Source: Candidatus Shikimatogenerans bostrichidophilus
GTDB taxonomy: Bacteria; Bacteroidota; Bacteroidia; Flavobacteriales; Blattabacteriaceae
Direction of reading: 5' to 3'
Assembly: GCA_029851385.1 (NCBI GenBank)
Contig: CP099833.1
Location: forward strand, 1-64,000
Length of the DNA stretch: 64,000 bases
Both the position numbers and the translations under genes were made by a program. The notes under the pieces were generated by a model, which worked only from the letters and a program-made list of their open reading frames with translations, was not told where the DNA came from and did no database searches. Positions 1 through 7,866 of the stretch are shown piece after piece; position 1 is the stretch's first letter, and every line of letters begins with the position of its first letter.

Positions 1-3000
1 TTTGTTCAATTTTTATATTCAAGCACAATGCTTTTAATTCTTTTATTAAAACATTAAAAGATTCAGGCACATTAGGACTAGGTATTTTCTTACCTTTTAT
101 AATAGATTCATACGTTTCATATCTTCCTTTTATATCATCAGATTTAATAGTTAATAATTCTCTTAATAAATTAGAAGCTCCGTATGCCTGTAAAGCCCAT
201 ACTTCCATTTCACCTAATCTTTGACCACCTAATTGAGATTTACCTCCCAATGGTTGTTGAGTAATTAAAGAATATGGACCTGTAGATCTTGTATGTAATT
301 TATCATCTACCATATGTCCTAATTTTAACATATAAAGGACACCTATAGTAATTTTATTTATATATTTTTCACCAGTTATACCATCATACAAATTAACTTT
401 ACAGAAATTTTTAATTTTATTCTTTTTTAATAAATTATGTAGTATTTTTATTGTACACCCATCAAAAATAGGTGTATCAAATTTTTTATTATTTTTATAC
501 CCTATATAACCAAGTATAGCTTCTAAAACTTGACCAAGATTCATACGAGAAGGTACGCTTAACGGATTTAATACCATATCTATAGTAGTACCATCTTCTA
601 AAAATGGCATATTTTCTTCTCTTACTATTTTAGCTACTACACCTTTGTTTCCATGTCTACCTGACATTTTGTCTCCTACTTTTAATCTTCTTTTTTGTAT
701 AATATATATTTTTACTTTTTTAATATTATTATTTAATAATGGATGACCCAAAAAAAATTCTAATTTATTATTAATAAATTTATCTTTATAAATTTTAAAA
801 TAGATATTATAATTATTTAATAATATTTTTATAGCTTTTTTAATATTTGAATCTATTGTAATATAACGAAATAATTTTTTTAATTTTAATAGGTATACTA
901 TTATATTTTTATTAATATTACTATTCTTTTTGTAAATATGGTAGTAAATCTTATTTTTTTTAAATTTTGGAATAAATATATTATTATTTATTTTAGTACG
1001 CTTTAATAGTCTTTTTATTTTTATAGCTAATGTATCATAAAATTTTTTTAAAGTTTTTAAATATTTTTTTTCATTGTAATCAATATATTTTTTATATTTT
1101 ATATTTTTATATTTATATATTTTAACTTTTGAAACTATACCATTTAAATATTTAGGAGCTCTTAATGAAATATCCTTAATGTTACTAGCTTTATCTCCGA
1201 AAATATATTTTAATAATTTTTCTTCAGGAGTTGTTATTTTTTTATTTTTAGGTTTAATTTTACCTATTATAATATCTCCAGGGCGTACTTTGCTACCTAC
1301 CTTAATAATACCATTATTGTCTAAATTTTTTAATTTTTTTTTACTTATATTAGGTAAATCTCTAGTAAATTCTTCTTTTCCATATTTTATTTTTTTTAAA
1401 GTAGAAGAAAATATTTCTATATGTAATGAAGTAAACATATCTTTGTGTAATACTTTATTTGATATTACTATAGAATCTTCAAAATTATATCCTTTCCACG
1501 ACATAAATGCTACCAAAATATTTTTACCTAATGATAAATATCCATTTTTACTAGCAAAACCATCAGATAATACTTGATTTTTTTTTATTATATCTCCTTT
1601 TTTTACTATAGGATTTAAATTAAAACATGTATTTTGATTAGTTCTTTGAAACTTAGGTAATTTATGAACATAATATTTTTTATTAAAATTAGTAAATTTT
1701 TCTATTGTTTTATAGTCATACCTAATAATAATTTTTTTAGAATCTACATATTTTACTTTACCATCACTTTTCGCATTGATATAATTTCTAGAATAATATA
1801 TAATTTTATCTTCTAATCCCGTACCTACTATAGGTTCGTCTGGGTATAATAATGGTAATGATTGTCTCATCATATTAGACCCCATTAATGCCCTATTTGC
1901 ATCGTTATGTTCTATAAATGGTATCAAAGAAGCTGATATAGACAATATTTGATTTGGAGAATAATCTATATAATTAATATATTTTAAATTTTTATATACT
2001 ATCTTATTATTCCTTCTAACTATAAATTTTACTTTTTTATTTTTATTTATATATACATTATGCAATCCTATATTAATATCTTTTTCTTCTTCTGAAGTTA
2101 AAAAATATAATTTGTTATCTATAATACCATTAGTAATTTTTCTATATGGAGTTTCTAAAAAACCAAATTTATTAATATTTGAAAATAAAGCTAATGAATA
2201 TATTAATCCAATATTAGGCCCCTCTGGAGTCTCTATTGGACATAATCTACCATAATGAGAATCATTTACATCTCTAGCTTCAAAAGATGCTCTAGATTTA
2301 GTTAATCCTCCCGGGCCTAATAAGGTTACTCTACGTTTATGTGTAATTTCAGATAAAGGATTAGTTTTATCTAGAAATTGGGATACTTGACTAGTAGAAA
2401 AGAAAGTATTAATTAAAGAATTTAATATTCTAGAATTTATTAACCTTTCTTGATTATACGTATCATATAAGTTAATATTAATTCTATTTTTAATAGAATT
2501 TTTTATTCTATATAATCCTAAAGAAAATATACTAGATAAATGATCTCCTATCATTTTCACTTGTCTATTTGATAAATTATCTATATCATCTATTTCTTTA
2601 GGATTATTCAATAAATCTATTAAACTATTTAATATTCTTCTATAATCTTCTTTAGTTAAATAATGAATATTTAATTTACTTTTATTATTTAATTTCAAAT
2701 TTAACTTATATCTACCTATATCCCCTAAGTCATAATATTTTTTCTTAAAAAATATTCTACTAAGAAAATTCTTAGCTACATTTAAATTCGGCGGTATAGT
2801 TTTTCTAAAAAGTTTATAAATGTAAATATTACATACATTATATTTCTTATTATCATTTTTTTTTATGTTTTTTTTTAATATTCTATATCTTAATATATTA
2901 AAGTTTTTACTATACAAATACAAATATAATATCTTATTATTAATTAATATATTAATTATATGTTTATTTAATATAGTATTTTTTTTTAATATTATTTTCC

Positions 3001-3724
3001 CTTTCTTATTTAATATATCATAAACATTTCTACGTCCTATTAATAATTTAAATTCAATTTTTTTTAAATTTATTTTTTCATATAGATCAAAAATTTCATA
3101 AAAATCATTATCTTTTTTTAATCCTAATGCTCTTAAAAAAGTTAATGTAAGTACCTTCTTTTTTTTATCAATATATGTATAAATTATACTATTGTTATCT
3201 ATAAAAAATTCCAACCATACTCCAACTACAGGTATTACTCTTATATAATATATTTTAAACCCATTATAATCATATGTTTGACCAAAAAATATACCAGGAG
3301 ATCTATTTAATTGATATATAATCGCTCTTTCATTCCCGTTAATAATAAAACTACCATTATTAGTAATGAAAGGACAAGTACATAAATAATATATTCTATC
3401 TTTTATAATTTTGGTGTTTTTAATATAAAATGTTAATCTTAATTTTATATTTATATTAGTACCATAAGTCATTTCATTTTCTATAGATTCCTTTAAATTA
3501 TATTTAGGTGGATAAGCATAATAATTTAAAAAATCTATTCTAAACTTATTTAATTTATTTTTTATAGGGAAAAAATTTTTAAATATCTTAAATAATATAT
3601 CTTTCTTATTATCTATTTTATATACACTTAAAAAATTTCTATAAGAATTAATTTGTCCTCTTAATAAATCAAAATATAATATTTTTTTACTTAAATTAGA
3701 AAAATTTATTCTATCATTTAACAT
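1..3724 (-). CDS. rpoB: RNA polymerase beta subunit (3' end cut by window edge)
   Basis: Catalytic core subunit of RNA polymerase. The minus-strand frame is open from ATG at 3724 to base 2. It shows the rifampicin-region signature SQVSQFLDKTNPLSEITHKR, then GPGGLT and CPIETPEGPNIGL (around 2200-2400). Near the left edge it has GGKSQLGGQRLGEMEVWAL, then a tail resembling the last residues of the family (PESFNVLIKEL). About 1241 residues are in the window and only a few codons should be missing. Central parts are very Lys/Asn-rich, but I checked about 660-1210 and found no in-frame stop. It lies one base downstream of rplL. rpoC should follow off the left edge. Confidence 0.97.
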   Translation of the reverse strand, partial: MLNDRINFSNLSKKILYFDLLRGQINSYRNFLSVYKIDNKKDILFKIFKNFFPIKNKLNKFRIDFLNYYAYPPKYNLKESIENEMTYGTNINIKLRLTFYIKNTKIIKDRIYYLCTCPFITNNGSFIINGNERAIIYQLNRSPGIFFGQTYDYNGFKIYYIRVIPVVGVWLEFFIDNNSIIYTYIDKKKKVLTLTFLRALGLKKDNDFYEIFDLYEKINLKKIEFKLLIGRRNVYDILNKKGKIILKKNTILNKHIINILINNKILYLYLYSKNFNILRYRILKKNIKKNDNKKYNVCNIYIYKLFRKTIPPNLNVAKNFLSRIFFKKKYYDLGDIGRYKLNLKLNNKSKLNIHYLTKEDYRRILNSLIDLLNNPKEIDDIDNLSNRQVKMIGDHLSSIFSLGLYRIKNSIKNRININLYDTYNQERLINSRILNSLINTFFSTSQVSQFLDKTNPLSEITHKRRVTLLGPGGLTKSRASFEARDVNDSHYGRLCPIETPEGPNIGLIYSLALFSNINKFGFLETPYRKITNGIIDNKLYFLTSEEEKDINIGLHNVYINKNKKVKFIVRRNNKIVYKNLKYINYIDYSPNQILSISASLIPFIEHNDANRALMGSNMMRQSLPLLYPDEPIVGTGLEDKIIYYSRNYINAKSDGKVKYVDSKKIIIRYDYKTIEKFTNFNKKYYVHKLPKFQRTNQNTCFNLNPIVKKGDIIKKNQVLSDGFASKNGYLSLGKNILVAFMSWKGYNFEDSIVISNKVLHKDMFTSLHIEIFSSTLKKIKYGKEEFTRDLPNISKKKLKNLDNNGIIKVGSKVRPGDIIIGKIKPKNKKITTPEEKLLKYIFGDKASNIKDISLRAPKYLNGIVSKVKIYKYKNIKYKKYIDYNEKKYLKTLKKFYDTLAIKIKRLLKRTKINNNIFIPKFKKNKIYYHIYKKNSNINKNIIVYLLKLKKLFRYITIDSNIKKAIKILLNNYNIYFKIYKDKFINNKLEFFLGHPLLNNNIKKVKIYIIQKRRLKVGDKMSGRHGNKGVVAKIVREENMPFLEDGTTIDMVLNPLSVPSRMNLGQVLEAILGYIGYKNNKKFDTPIFDGCTIKILHNLLKKNKIKNFCKVNLYDGITGEKYINKITIGVLYMLKLGHMVDDKLHTRSTGPYSLITQQPLGGKSQLGGQRLGEMEVWALQAYGASNLLRELLTIKSDDIKGRYETYESIIKGKKIPSPNVPESFNVLIKELKALCLNIKIEQ

Positions 3725-3725
3725 A

Positions 3726-4121
3726 TTAATTAGATTCTTTTAATTCTATATTTGCATCTATTTTTTTAAAATCTTCTTGTATTTTTTTAGCTTCTTCTAA
3801 ATTTATTGATTTTTTAATTAAACTTGGTAGTTTATCAATTAATGATTTAGATTCAGTCAAAGTTTTTCCAGTTATATTACTTATTAGTTTGATTACTGGC
3901 AACTTAACTGTACCTAATGAATTTAAGTAAATATCGTAAGTAATATCTTGCGTGTTTTTAGTAACTTCTTCTTCTTTTTGAATATTACTATTATCACTAA
4001 TAGATAAATTACTATTATCAATTTTTATATTATATTTTTTTTCTAAAATATTATATAATTTATTTATTTCTTTAATATTTAATTTCACTAAATTTTTAGC
4101 AATAGTATTAAGTTTATTCAT
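3726..4121 (-). CDS. rplL: 50S ribosomal protein L7/L12
   Basis: Forms the flexible stalk that recruits translation GTPases to the ribosome. The 131-aa product has an N-terminal dimerisation helix, an acidic/Ser-rich hinge (about 40-60) and a C-terminal domain. In that domain GKTLTESKSLIDKLP and the following EEAKK helix match the factor-binding surface. Length is close to the usual 120-130. It sits in the standard order rplK-rplA-rplJ-rplL-rpoB, one base before the rpoB start, so it is probably co-transcribed. Confidence 0.93.
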   Translation of the reverse strand: MNKLNTIAKNLVKLNIKEINKLYNILEKKYNIKIDNSNLSISDNSNIQKEEEVTKNTQDITYDIYLNSLGTVKLPVIKLISNITGKTLTESKSLIDKLPSLIKKSINLEEAKKIQEDFKKIDANIELKESN

Positions 4122-4125
4122 TTTA

Positions 4126-4635
4126 TTATATTTTTTTTTTTAAGGATTTTATCATATTTAATATTATATTATTAATATAAATATTATATTTTATTAAATT
4201 TAATTTAATTTTATTTTTTAATAGATAAAGTATATTAAATATTATATTTTCTTTAGAATTTAATTTAATTATATCACTAATTTTATAATTTATAAAATAT
4301 ACTTTATCTATAATTGCTCCTTTAAAAATGGGATATAATATATTATTAATAGAAATTTGATTATTTTTTATAATCTTGGCAGATATATTAATATTATTAG
4401 TAAACATTAAATAAGTAGAACCATAAAAAATGTTTTTATATTTATTTTTAAATATTCTTTTTAATAAATTATTTTTAACATTTGTTAAAGTTATGTTATT
4501 GTTATAACACTCTCTTTTAAAATTATTTAATAAATTAGAATTGAATCTTGATATATCTATAAAATATAAATATTTATATTCTTTAATTATTCCTTTAATT
4601 TTTTTTATTATTATAATTTTATCTTTTTTTTTCAT
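4126..4635 (-). CDS. rplJ: 50S ribosomal protein L10
   Basis: L10 anchors the L7/L12 stalk to 23S rRNA. The 169-aa length is typical. The sequence is strongly diverged (Lys/Asn/Ile-rich), but the N-terminal half keeps the family pattern: a K-x-K-I-x-x-I-K start, then FIDISRFN, then a KNNLLKRIF segment. The call rests on this weak similarity plus the fixed position between rplA and rplL. The C-terminal helix that binds L7/L12 dimers is present as a Lys/Ile-rich tail. Confidence 0.85.
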   Translation of the reverse strand: MKKKDKIIIIKKIKGIIKEYKYLYFIDISRFNSNLLNNFKRECYNNNITLTNVKNNLLKRIFKNKYKNIFYGSTYLMFTNNINISAKIIKNNQISINNILYPIFKGAIIDKVYFINYKISDIIKLNSKENIIFNILYLLKNKIKLNLIKYNIYINNIILNMIKSLKKKI

Positions 4636-4636
4636 A

Positions 4637-5314
4637 TTATATAAATAATTTTAAACTTGGACTCATAGTAGTATTTATATATATATTATTAATATAAATA
4701 TTTCTATTTATTTTATTTATTTTTTCTATAATATATAAATAATTTTTAATTATTATATCGTTTTTAAAATTTATTTTTCCAATCATTAAATGTATAATAT
4801 TATTCTTATCTATTTTAATAGTTATATTTTTACCATTTTTATATTTTTTTATTATATCTAAATAATTTTTTTCATTTACTATCGTATCACTATCATAATT
4901 TGGTAATATATTTTTCTTACCTAATATTTTTGCAAAATTCAAAAGATATTTCATATAATATTTACTAGAAATTATATAATCAAAATTTATAATATCATTA
5001 TTATCTATATTGCTTATATATTTACTACCTCCTATATATTCAATATTTATTTTATCTTTAATAATATTTCTGAATCGTTTTTCTATTAATACTAATATTT
5101 TATTTTTTCTACCATTACTATATGGTAAAAAATATGTATTTTTAAATGTTAAATTTTTATTATTATTTTTTAAATTTATATAAATATTAATAGAAGAATT
5201 AAATTTTGCAAAATGATTATCTTTTAAAATAGAAATAGCTTCATCTATTTTATATTTATTACTTTTATTAAAATTAATTAATATTCTTTTAAGATTTTTA
5301 GTTCTTTTTTTCAT
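4637..5314 (-). CDS. rplA: 50S ribosomal protein L1
   Basis: L1 forms the mobile stalk near the ribosomal E site. The 225-aa protein is close to the normal 230. It starts MKKRTKNLKRIL, followed by the YKIDEAISILK helix typical of L1. The C-terminal NIYINTTMSPSLKL corresponds to the conserved 'STMGPS' end. The Gly-rich rRNA-binding loop is partly eroded. It overlaps the end of rplK by 17 bases, which suggests coupled translation. Confidence 0.9.
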   Translation of the reverse strand: MKKRTKNLKRILINFNKSNKYKIDEAISILKDNHFAKFNSSINIYINLKNNNKNLTFKNTYFLPYSNGRKNKILVLIEKRFRNIIKDKINIEYIGGSKYISNIDNNDIINFDYIISSKYYMKYLLNFAKILGKKNILPNYDSDTIVNEKNYLDIIKKYKNGKNITIKIDKNNIIHLMIGKINFKNDIIIKNYLYIIEKINKINRNIYINNIYINTTMSPSLKLFI

Positions 5315-5732
5315 GTTTAATTTTTACACCTAATGATTTTAATGTACCTTTTATCATAGACACAGCAGATTCTAAACTAAAACAATTTAAATCAGAAATT
5401 TTATATTCTGCTAATTTATATATATCGCTTAAATTAATTTCACCTATAATTTTTTTATTAGGTTCGCTAGATCCTTTTTCAATATTTAATAATTTTAATA
5501 CCTTATATTTTATAGATTTTTTTTTAATTTTAAAATCGAAACTTTTATCTTCATATATATATATATGTATAAACAACAATTTATTTAAATTATCTTTTGT
5601 TTTATTATTAAAATAATTACAAAAATCCATAATATTTACACCTATTGCACCTAATGTCGGACCTAATGGTGGAGATGGGTTAGCCAACCCCCCTTTTAAA
5701 TTAATTTTTATTATTTTAAATATTTTTTTCAT
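5298..5732 (-). CDS. rplK: 50S ribosomal protein L11
   Basis: L11 forms part of the GTPase-associated centre with 23S rRNA. The 144-aa product has the normal length. It carries the family signature KGGLANPSPPLGPTLGAIGV near residues 13-32 and NIMDFCNYFN after it. The C-terminal rRNA-binding domain ends KGTLKSLGVKI. This is one of the best conserved proteins of the cluster. It lies between nusG and rplA, overlapping rplA. Confidence 0.96.
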   Translation of the reverse strand: MKKIFKIIKINLKGGLANPSPPLGPTLGAIGVNIMDFCNYFNNKTKDNLNKLLFIHIYIYEDKSFDFKIKKKSIKYKVLKLLNIEKGSSEPNKKIIGEINLSDIYKLAEYKISDLNCFSLESAVSMIKGTLKSLGVKIKHEKKN

Positions 5733-5735
5733 TTA

Positions 5736-6236
5736 TTATATTTTATTTACTTTATTTTTATCAATTTTTAAATTTACTAATCTTCCCATTATATATATAG
5801 ATATTTCTATTTTATCTTTATATTTATTTTCTACTTTACCAGATAATCCCATAAAAGGTCCACTATTAATTTTAATATCATCACCTTTGTTAATATTAAT
5901 ATCTTTTTTCTTATTTTTTTTTAAAAATTTTTCTAATTCTTTGAAGTTTAATGATATCGGTAATTTATTTACTCTTTCATTTAGAAATCCAATTACTCCA
6001 TTTATTTTTTTTATTTTATATAATAATAAAAAATCTAATTTAAAGTATAATATCAAATATCCTGGCAAGAGTCTTTTTTTATATATATATCTTTTATTAT
6101 CTTTTACTATAACATCTTTTTTAATAAAATTATAAACAATTAATTTTTTATCATTAATAATATTTTTAATTTTAGAAATTATATCTATTTCATACTTAGT
6201 TATTATATTTATAATATACCATTTTCTTTTGATCAT
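5736..6236 (-). CDS. nusG: Transcription elongation/antitermination factor NusG
   Basis: NusG binds RNA polymerase, reduces pausing and couples to Rho or ribosomes. The NGN domain begins KRKWYIINIITKYE and includes KKRLLPGYLIL. The KOW domain contains GDDIKINSGPFMGLSGKVE. I start at the Met at 6236, where NusG similarity begins. An upstream Met at 6269 would add 11 residues and overlap tRNA-Trp. In most bacteria secE lies directly upstream, but here only tRNA-Trp does. Length from this start is 166 aa, near normal. Confidence 0.92.
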   Translation of the reverse strand: MIKRKWYIINIITKYEIDIISKIKNIINDKKLIVYNFIKKDVIVKDNKRYIYKKRLLPGYLILYFKLDFLLLYKIKKINGVIGFLNERVNKLPISLNFKELEKFLKKNKKKDININKGDDIKINSGPFMGLSGKVENKYKDKIEISIYIMGRLVNLKIDKNKVNKI

Positions 6237-6266
6237 TTTAATATAATTTTTTTTTAAAAAAAATAA

Positions 6267-6338
6267 CACGGAAGGTAAGATTCGAACTTACAACCTACGG
6301 TTTTGGAGACCGTTGCTCTACCATTAAGCTACATCCGT
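6267..6338 (-). tRNA. trnW: tRNA-Trp (CCA)
   Basis: A 72-base cloverleaf: the anticodon stem ACGGT/ACCGT encloses CTCCAAA (anticodon CCA), the T arm is GTAAG-TTCGAAT-CTTAC, and the discriminator is G, as expected for Trp. The acceptor ACGGATG/CTTCCGT contains a U-U mismatch at pair 6:67. No 3' CCA is encoded. It lies between nusG and tuf, its usual neighbourhood, though secE is missing. CCA decodes UGG only, which argues against UGA being read as Trp. Confidence 0.93.
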
Positions 6339-6355
6339 GTATAGTTTAAAAATAT

Positions 6356-7531
6356 TTAAATTAAATCTGTAACTTGACCGGCTCCTACTGTTTTACCACC
6401 TTCTCTAATAGCGAATTTTAATCCTTTATTTAATGGAATAGACTTTTGTAGTTTTACTTCTATATTAATATTATCTCCTGGCATTACCATTTCTATACCT
6501 TTGGGTAATATTATACTACCAGTTACATCAGTAGTTCTAAAATAAAATTGAGGTTTATATTTATTATAGAAAGGTGTATGTCTACCCCCTTCTTCTTTTT
6601 TTAATATATATATATTGGCTTTAAATCTTTTATAAGATTTTATAGTGTTAGGTTTAACTACTACCATACCTCTATTAATATCTTTTTTTTCTATGCCTCT
6701 TAATAATAAACCTACATTATCTCCTGCTTCTCCTTTATCTAAAATCTTTCTAAACATCTCTATACCAGTTACCGTAGTACTTATTTTTTTTTCATTACCT
6801 ATACATTCTACTGCATCACCTGTATTTATTATACCACTTTCTATTTTACCTGTACATACAGTACCTCTACCAGTAATAGTAAAAATATCTTCTATAGGCA
6901 TTAAAAAAGGTTTATTTATATCTCTTATAGGATTAGGTATATAATCATCTATAGTTTCCATTAATTTATAAATATTATTAATTTCTTTTTTATCTCCCTT
7001 TAATGCCTTTAATGCTGATCCTTTTATTATAGGAGAATCTATAAAATCATATGATTTTAATAAATCTTTAGTTTCTTCTATAACTAAATCTAACAATTCA
7101 TTATCTTCTATTAAATCTATTTTATTTAAAAATACGATTATTTTTGGTACCCCCACTTGTTTAGCTAATAATATATGTTCTCTAGTTTGTGGCATAGGTC
7201 CATCAGTAGAAGCTATTACTAAAATGGCTCCATCCATTTGAGCAGCCCCCGTGATCATATTTTTTATATAATCCGAATGACCTGGACAATCTATATGAGC
7301 ATAATGTCTTTTATCAGTATTATATTCAATATGTGATGTATTAATAGTTATACCTCTTTCTTTTTCTTCTGGTGCATTATCAATAGCACTAAATTTCTTT
7401 TCTTCAGCTAATCCTTTAATAGATAAAGCTTTTGTAATAGCTGCCGTTAATGTAGTTTTACCATGATCTACATGACCTATAGTACCTATATTAATATGTG
7501 GTTTATTACGTAAAAATTTTTCTTTTGACAT
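6356..7531 (-). CDS. tuf: Elongation factor Tu
   Basis: GTPase that delivers aminoacyl-tRNA to the ribosome. The 391-aa product has normal length and is among the best preserved in the window. It shows G1 GHVDHGKT at 19-26, switch-II DCPGH at 81-85 and NKID at 136-139. The C-terminal tRNA-binding barrel ends [12 protein letters not shown]. It is flanked by tRNA-Trp downstream and tRNA-Gly/Tyr/Thr upstream, an arrangement common in Bacteroidota. Its G+C is visibly higher than that of its neighbours, as expected under strong selection. Confidence 0.99.
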   Translation of the reverse strand: MSKEKFLRNKPHINIGTIGHVDHGKTTLTAAITKALSIKGLAEEKKFSAIDNAPEEKERGITINTSHIEYNTDKRHYAHIDCPGHSDYIKNMITGAAQMDGAILVIASTDGPMPQTREHILLAKQVGVPKIIVFLNKIDLIEDNELLDLVIEETKDLLKSYDFIDSPIIKGSALKALKGDKKEINNIYKLMETIDDYIPNPIRDINKPFLMPIEDIFTITGRGTVCTGKIESGIINTGDAVECIGNEKKISTTVTGIEMFRKILDKGEAGDNVGLLLRGIEKKDINRGMVVVKPNTIKSYKRFKANIYILKKEEGGRHTPFYNKYKPQFYFRTTDVTGSIILPKGIEMVMPGDNINIEVKLQKSIPLNKGLKFAIREGGKTVGAGQVTDLI

Positions 7532-7548
7532 ATAGTTTTAAAATTTTA

Positions 7549-7621
7549 AGCGGGAAACGGGAATCGAACCCGTAACGATCAACTTGGAAGGCTGACATTC
7601 TACCTATTGAATTATTCCCGC
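7549..7621 (-). tRNA. trnG: tRNA-Gly (TCC)
   Basis: A 73-base cloverleaf: acceptor GCGGGAA/TTCCCGC, anticodon stem TCAGC/GTTGA around CTTCCAA (anticodon TCC), T loop TTCGATT and discriminator U. No encoded CCA. It is part of the tRNA cluster upstream of tuf. Confidence 0.94.
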
Positions 7622-7629
7622 TATAAATA

Positions 7630-7712
7630 TGGGGAGAGTAGGATTCGAACCTACGAAGATAATAATCAACAGATTTACAGTCTGTCCTCGTTAACCACTT
7701 GAGTATCTCCCC
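7630..7712 (-). tRNA. trnY: tRNA-Tyr (GTA)
   Basis: An 83-base class II tRNA: acceptor GGGGAGA/TCTCCCC, anticodon arm ACAGA-CTGTAAA-TCTGT (anticodon GTA), a long variable arm, T arm GTAGG-TTCGAAT-CCTAC and discriminator A. No encoded CCA. It lies 8 bases from tRNA-Gly, so the two are probably processed from one precursor. Confidence 0.94.
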
Positions 7713-7728
7713 CCTATTATAACTTATA

Positions 7729-7802
7729 AGCCGAAGGTGGGAATCGAACCCACGACTTCGAGATTACAAATCACGTGCTCTACCATACTGAGCTACTTCG
7801 GC
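7729..7802 (-). tRNA. trnT: tRNA-Thr (TGT)
   Basis: A 74-base cloverleaf: acceptor GCCGAAG/CTTCGGC, anticodon loop TTTGTAA (anticodon TGT), T arm GTGGG-TTCGATT-CCCAC and discriminator U. The anticodon stem CGTGA/TCTCG has an internal U-U mismatch at 29:41. It is the first gene of the minus-strand tuf unit. leuS starts divergently 64 bases away. Confidence 0.93.
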
Positions 7803-7866
7803 ATTATATATAATATAAAATAAATATATATTTATAATATATAATTAAATAATTATAATATAATAT

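Noticed and set aside
1179-1577. 132-codon plus-strand frame
   Set aside because: It lies wholly inside rpoB, whose opposite frame carries the conserved motifs. The translation is hydrophobic low-complexity with no family match: a shadow.
5887-6135. 82-codon plus-strand frame within nusG
   Set aside because: Antisense to the NusG NGN/KOW region. Its Phe/Leu/Ile richness is the complement of Lys/Asn codons.
6237-6269. N-terminal extension of NusG as a secE remnant
   Set aside because: Only 11 hydrophobic/Lys residues overlapping tRNA-Trp. No SecE motif, and NusG similarity begins at the Met at 6236.
6267-6338. UGA recoded to Trp (as in some other insect symbionts)
   Set aside because: tRNA-Trp has anticodon CCA, tryptophans in conserved motifs use TGG, and no conserved frame is interrupted by TGA. 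Loss of UGA use is supported, reassignment is not.
6645-6944. 99-codon plus-strand frame inside tuf
   Set aside because: Antisense of a highly conserved EF-Tu segment. No start context or homology.
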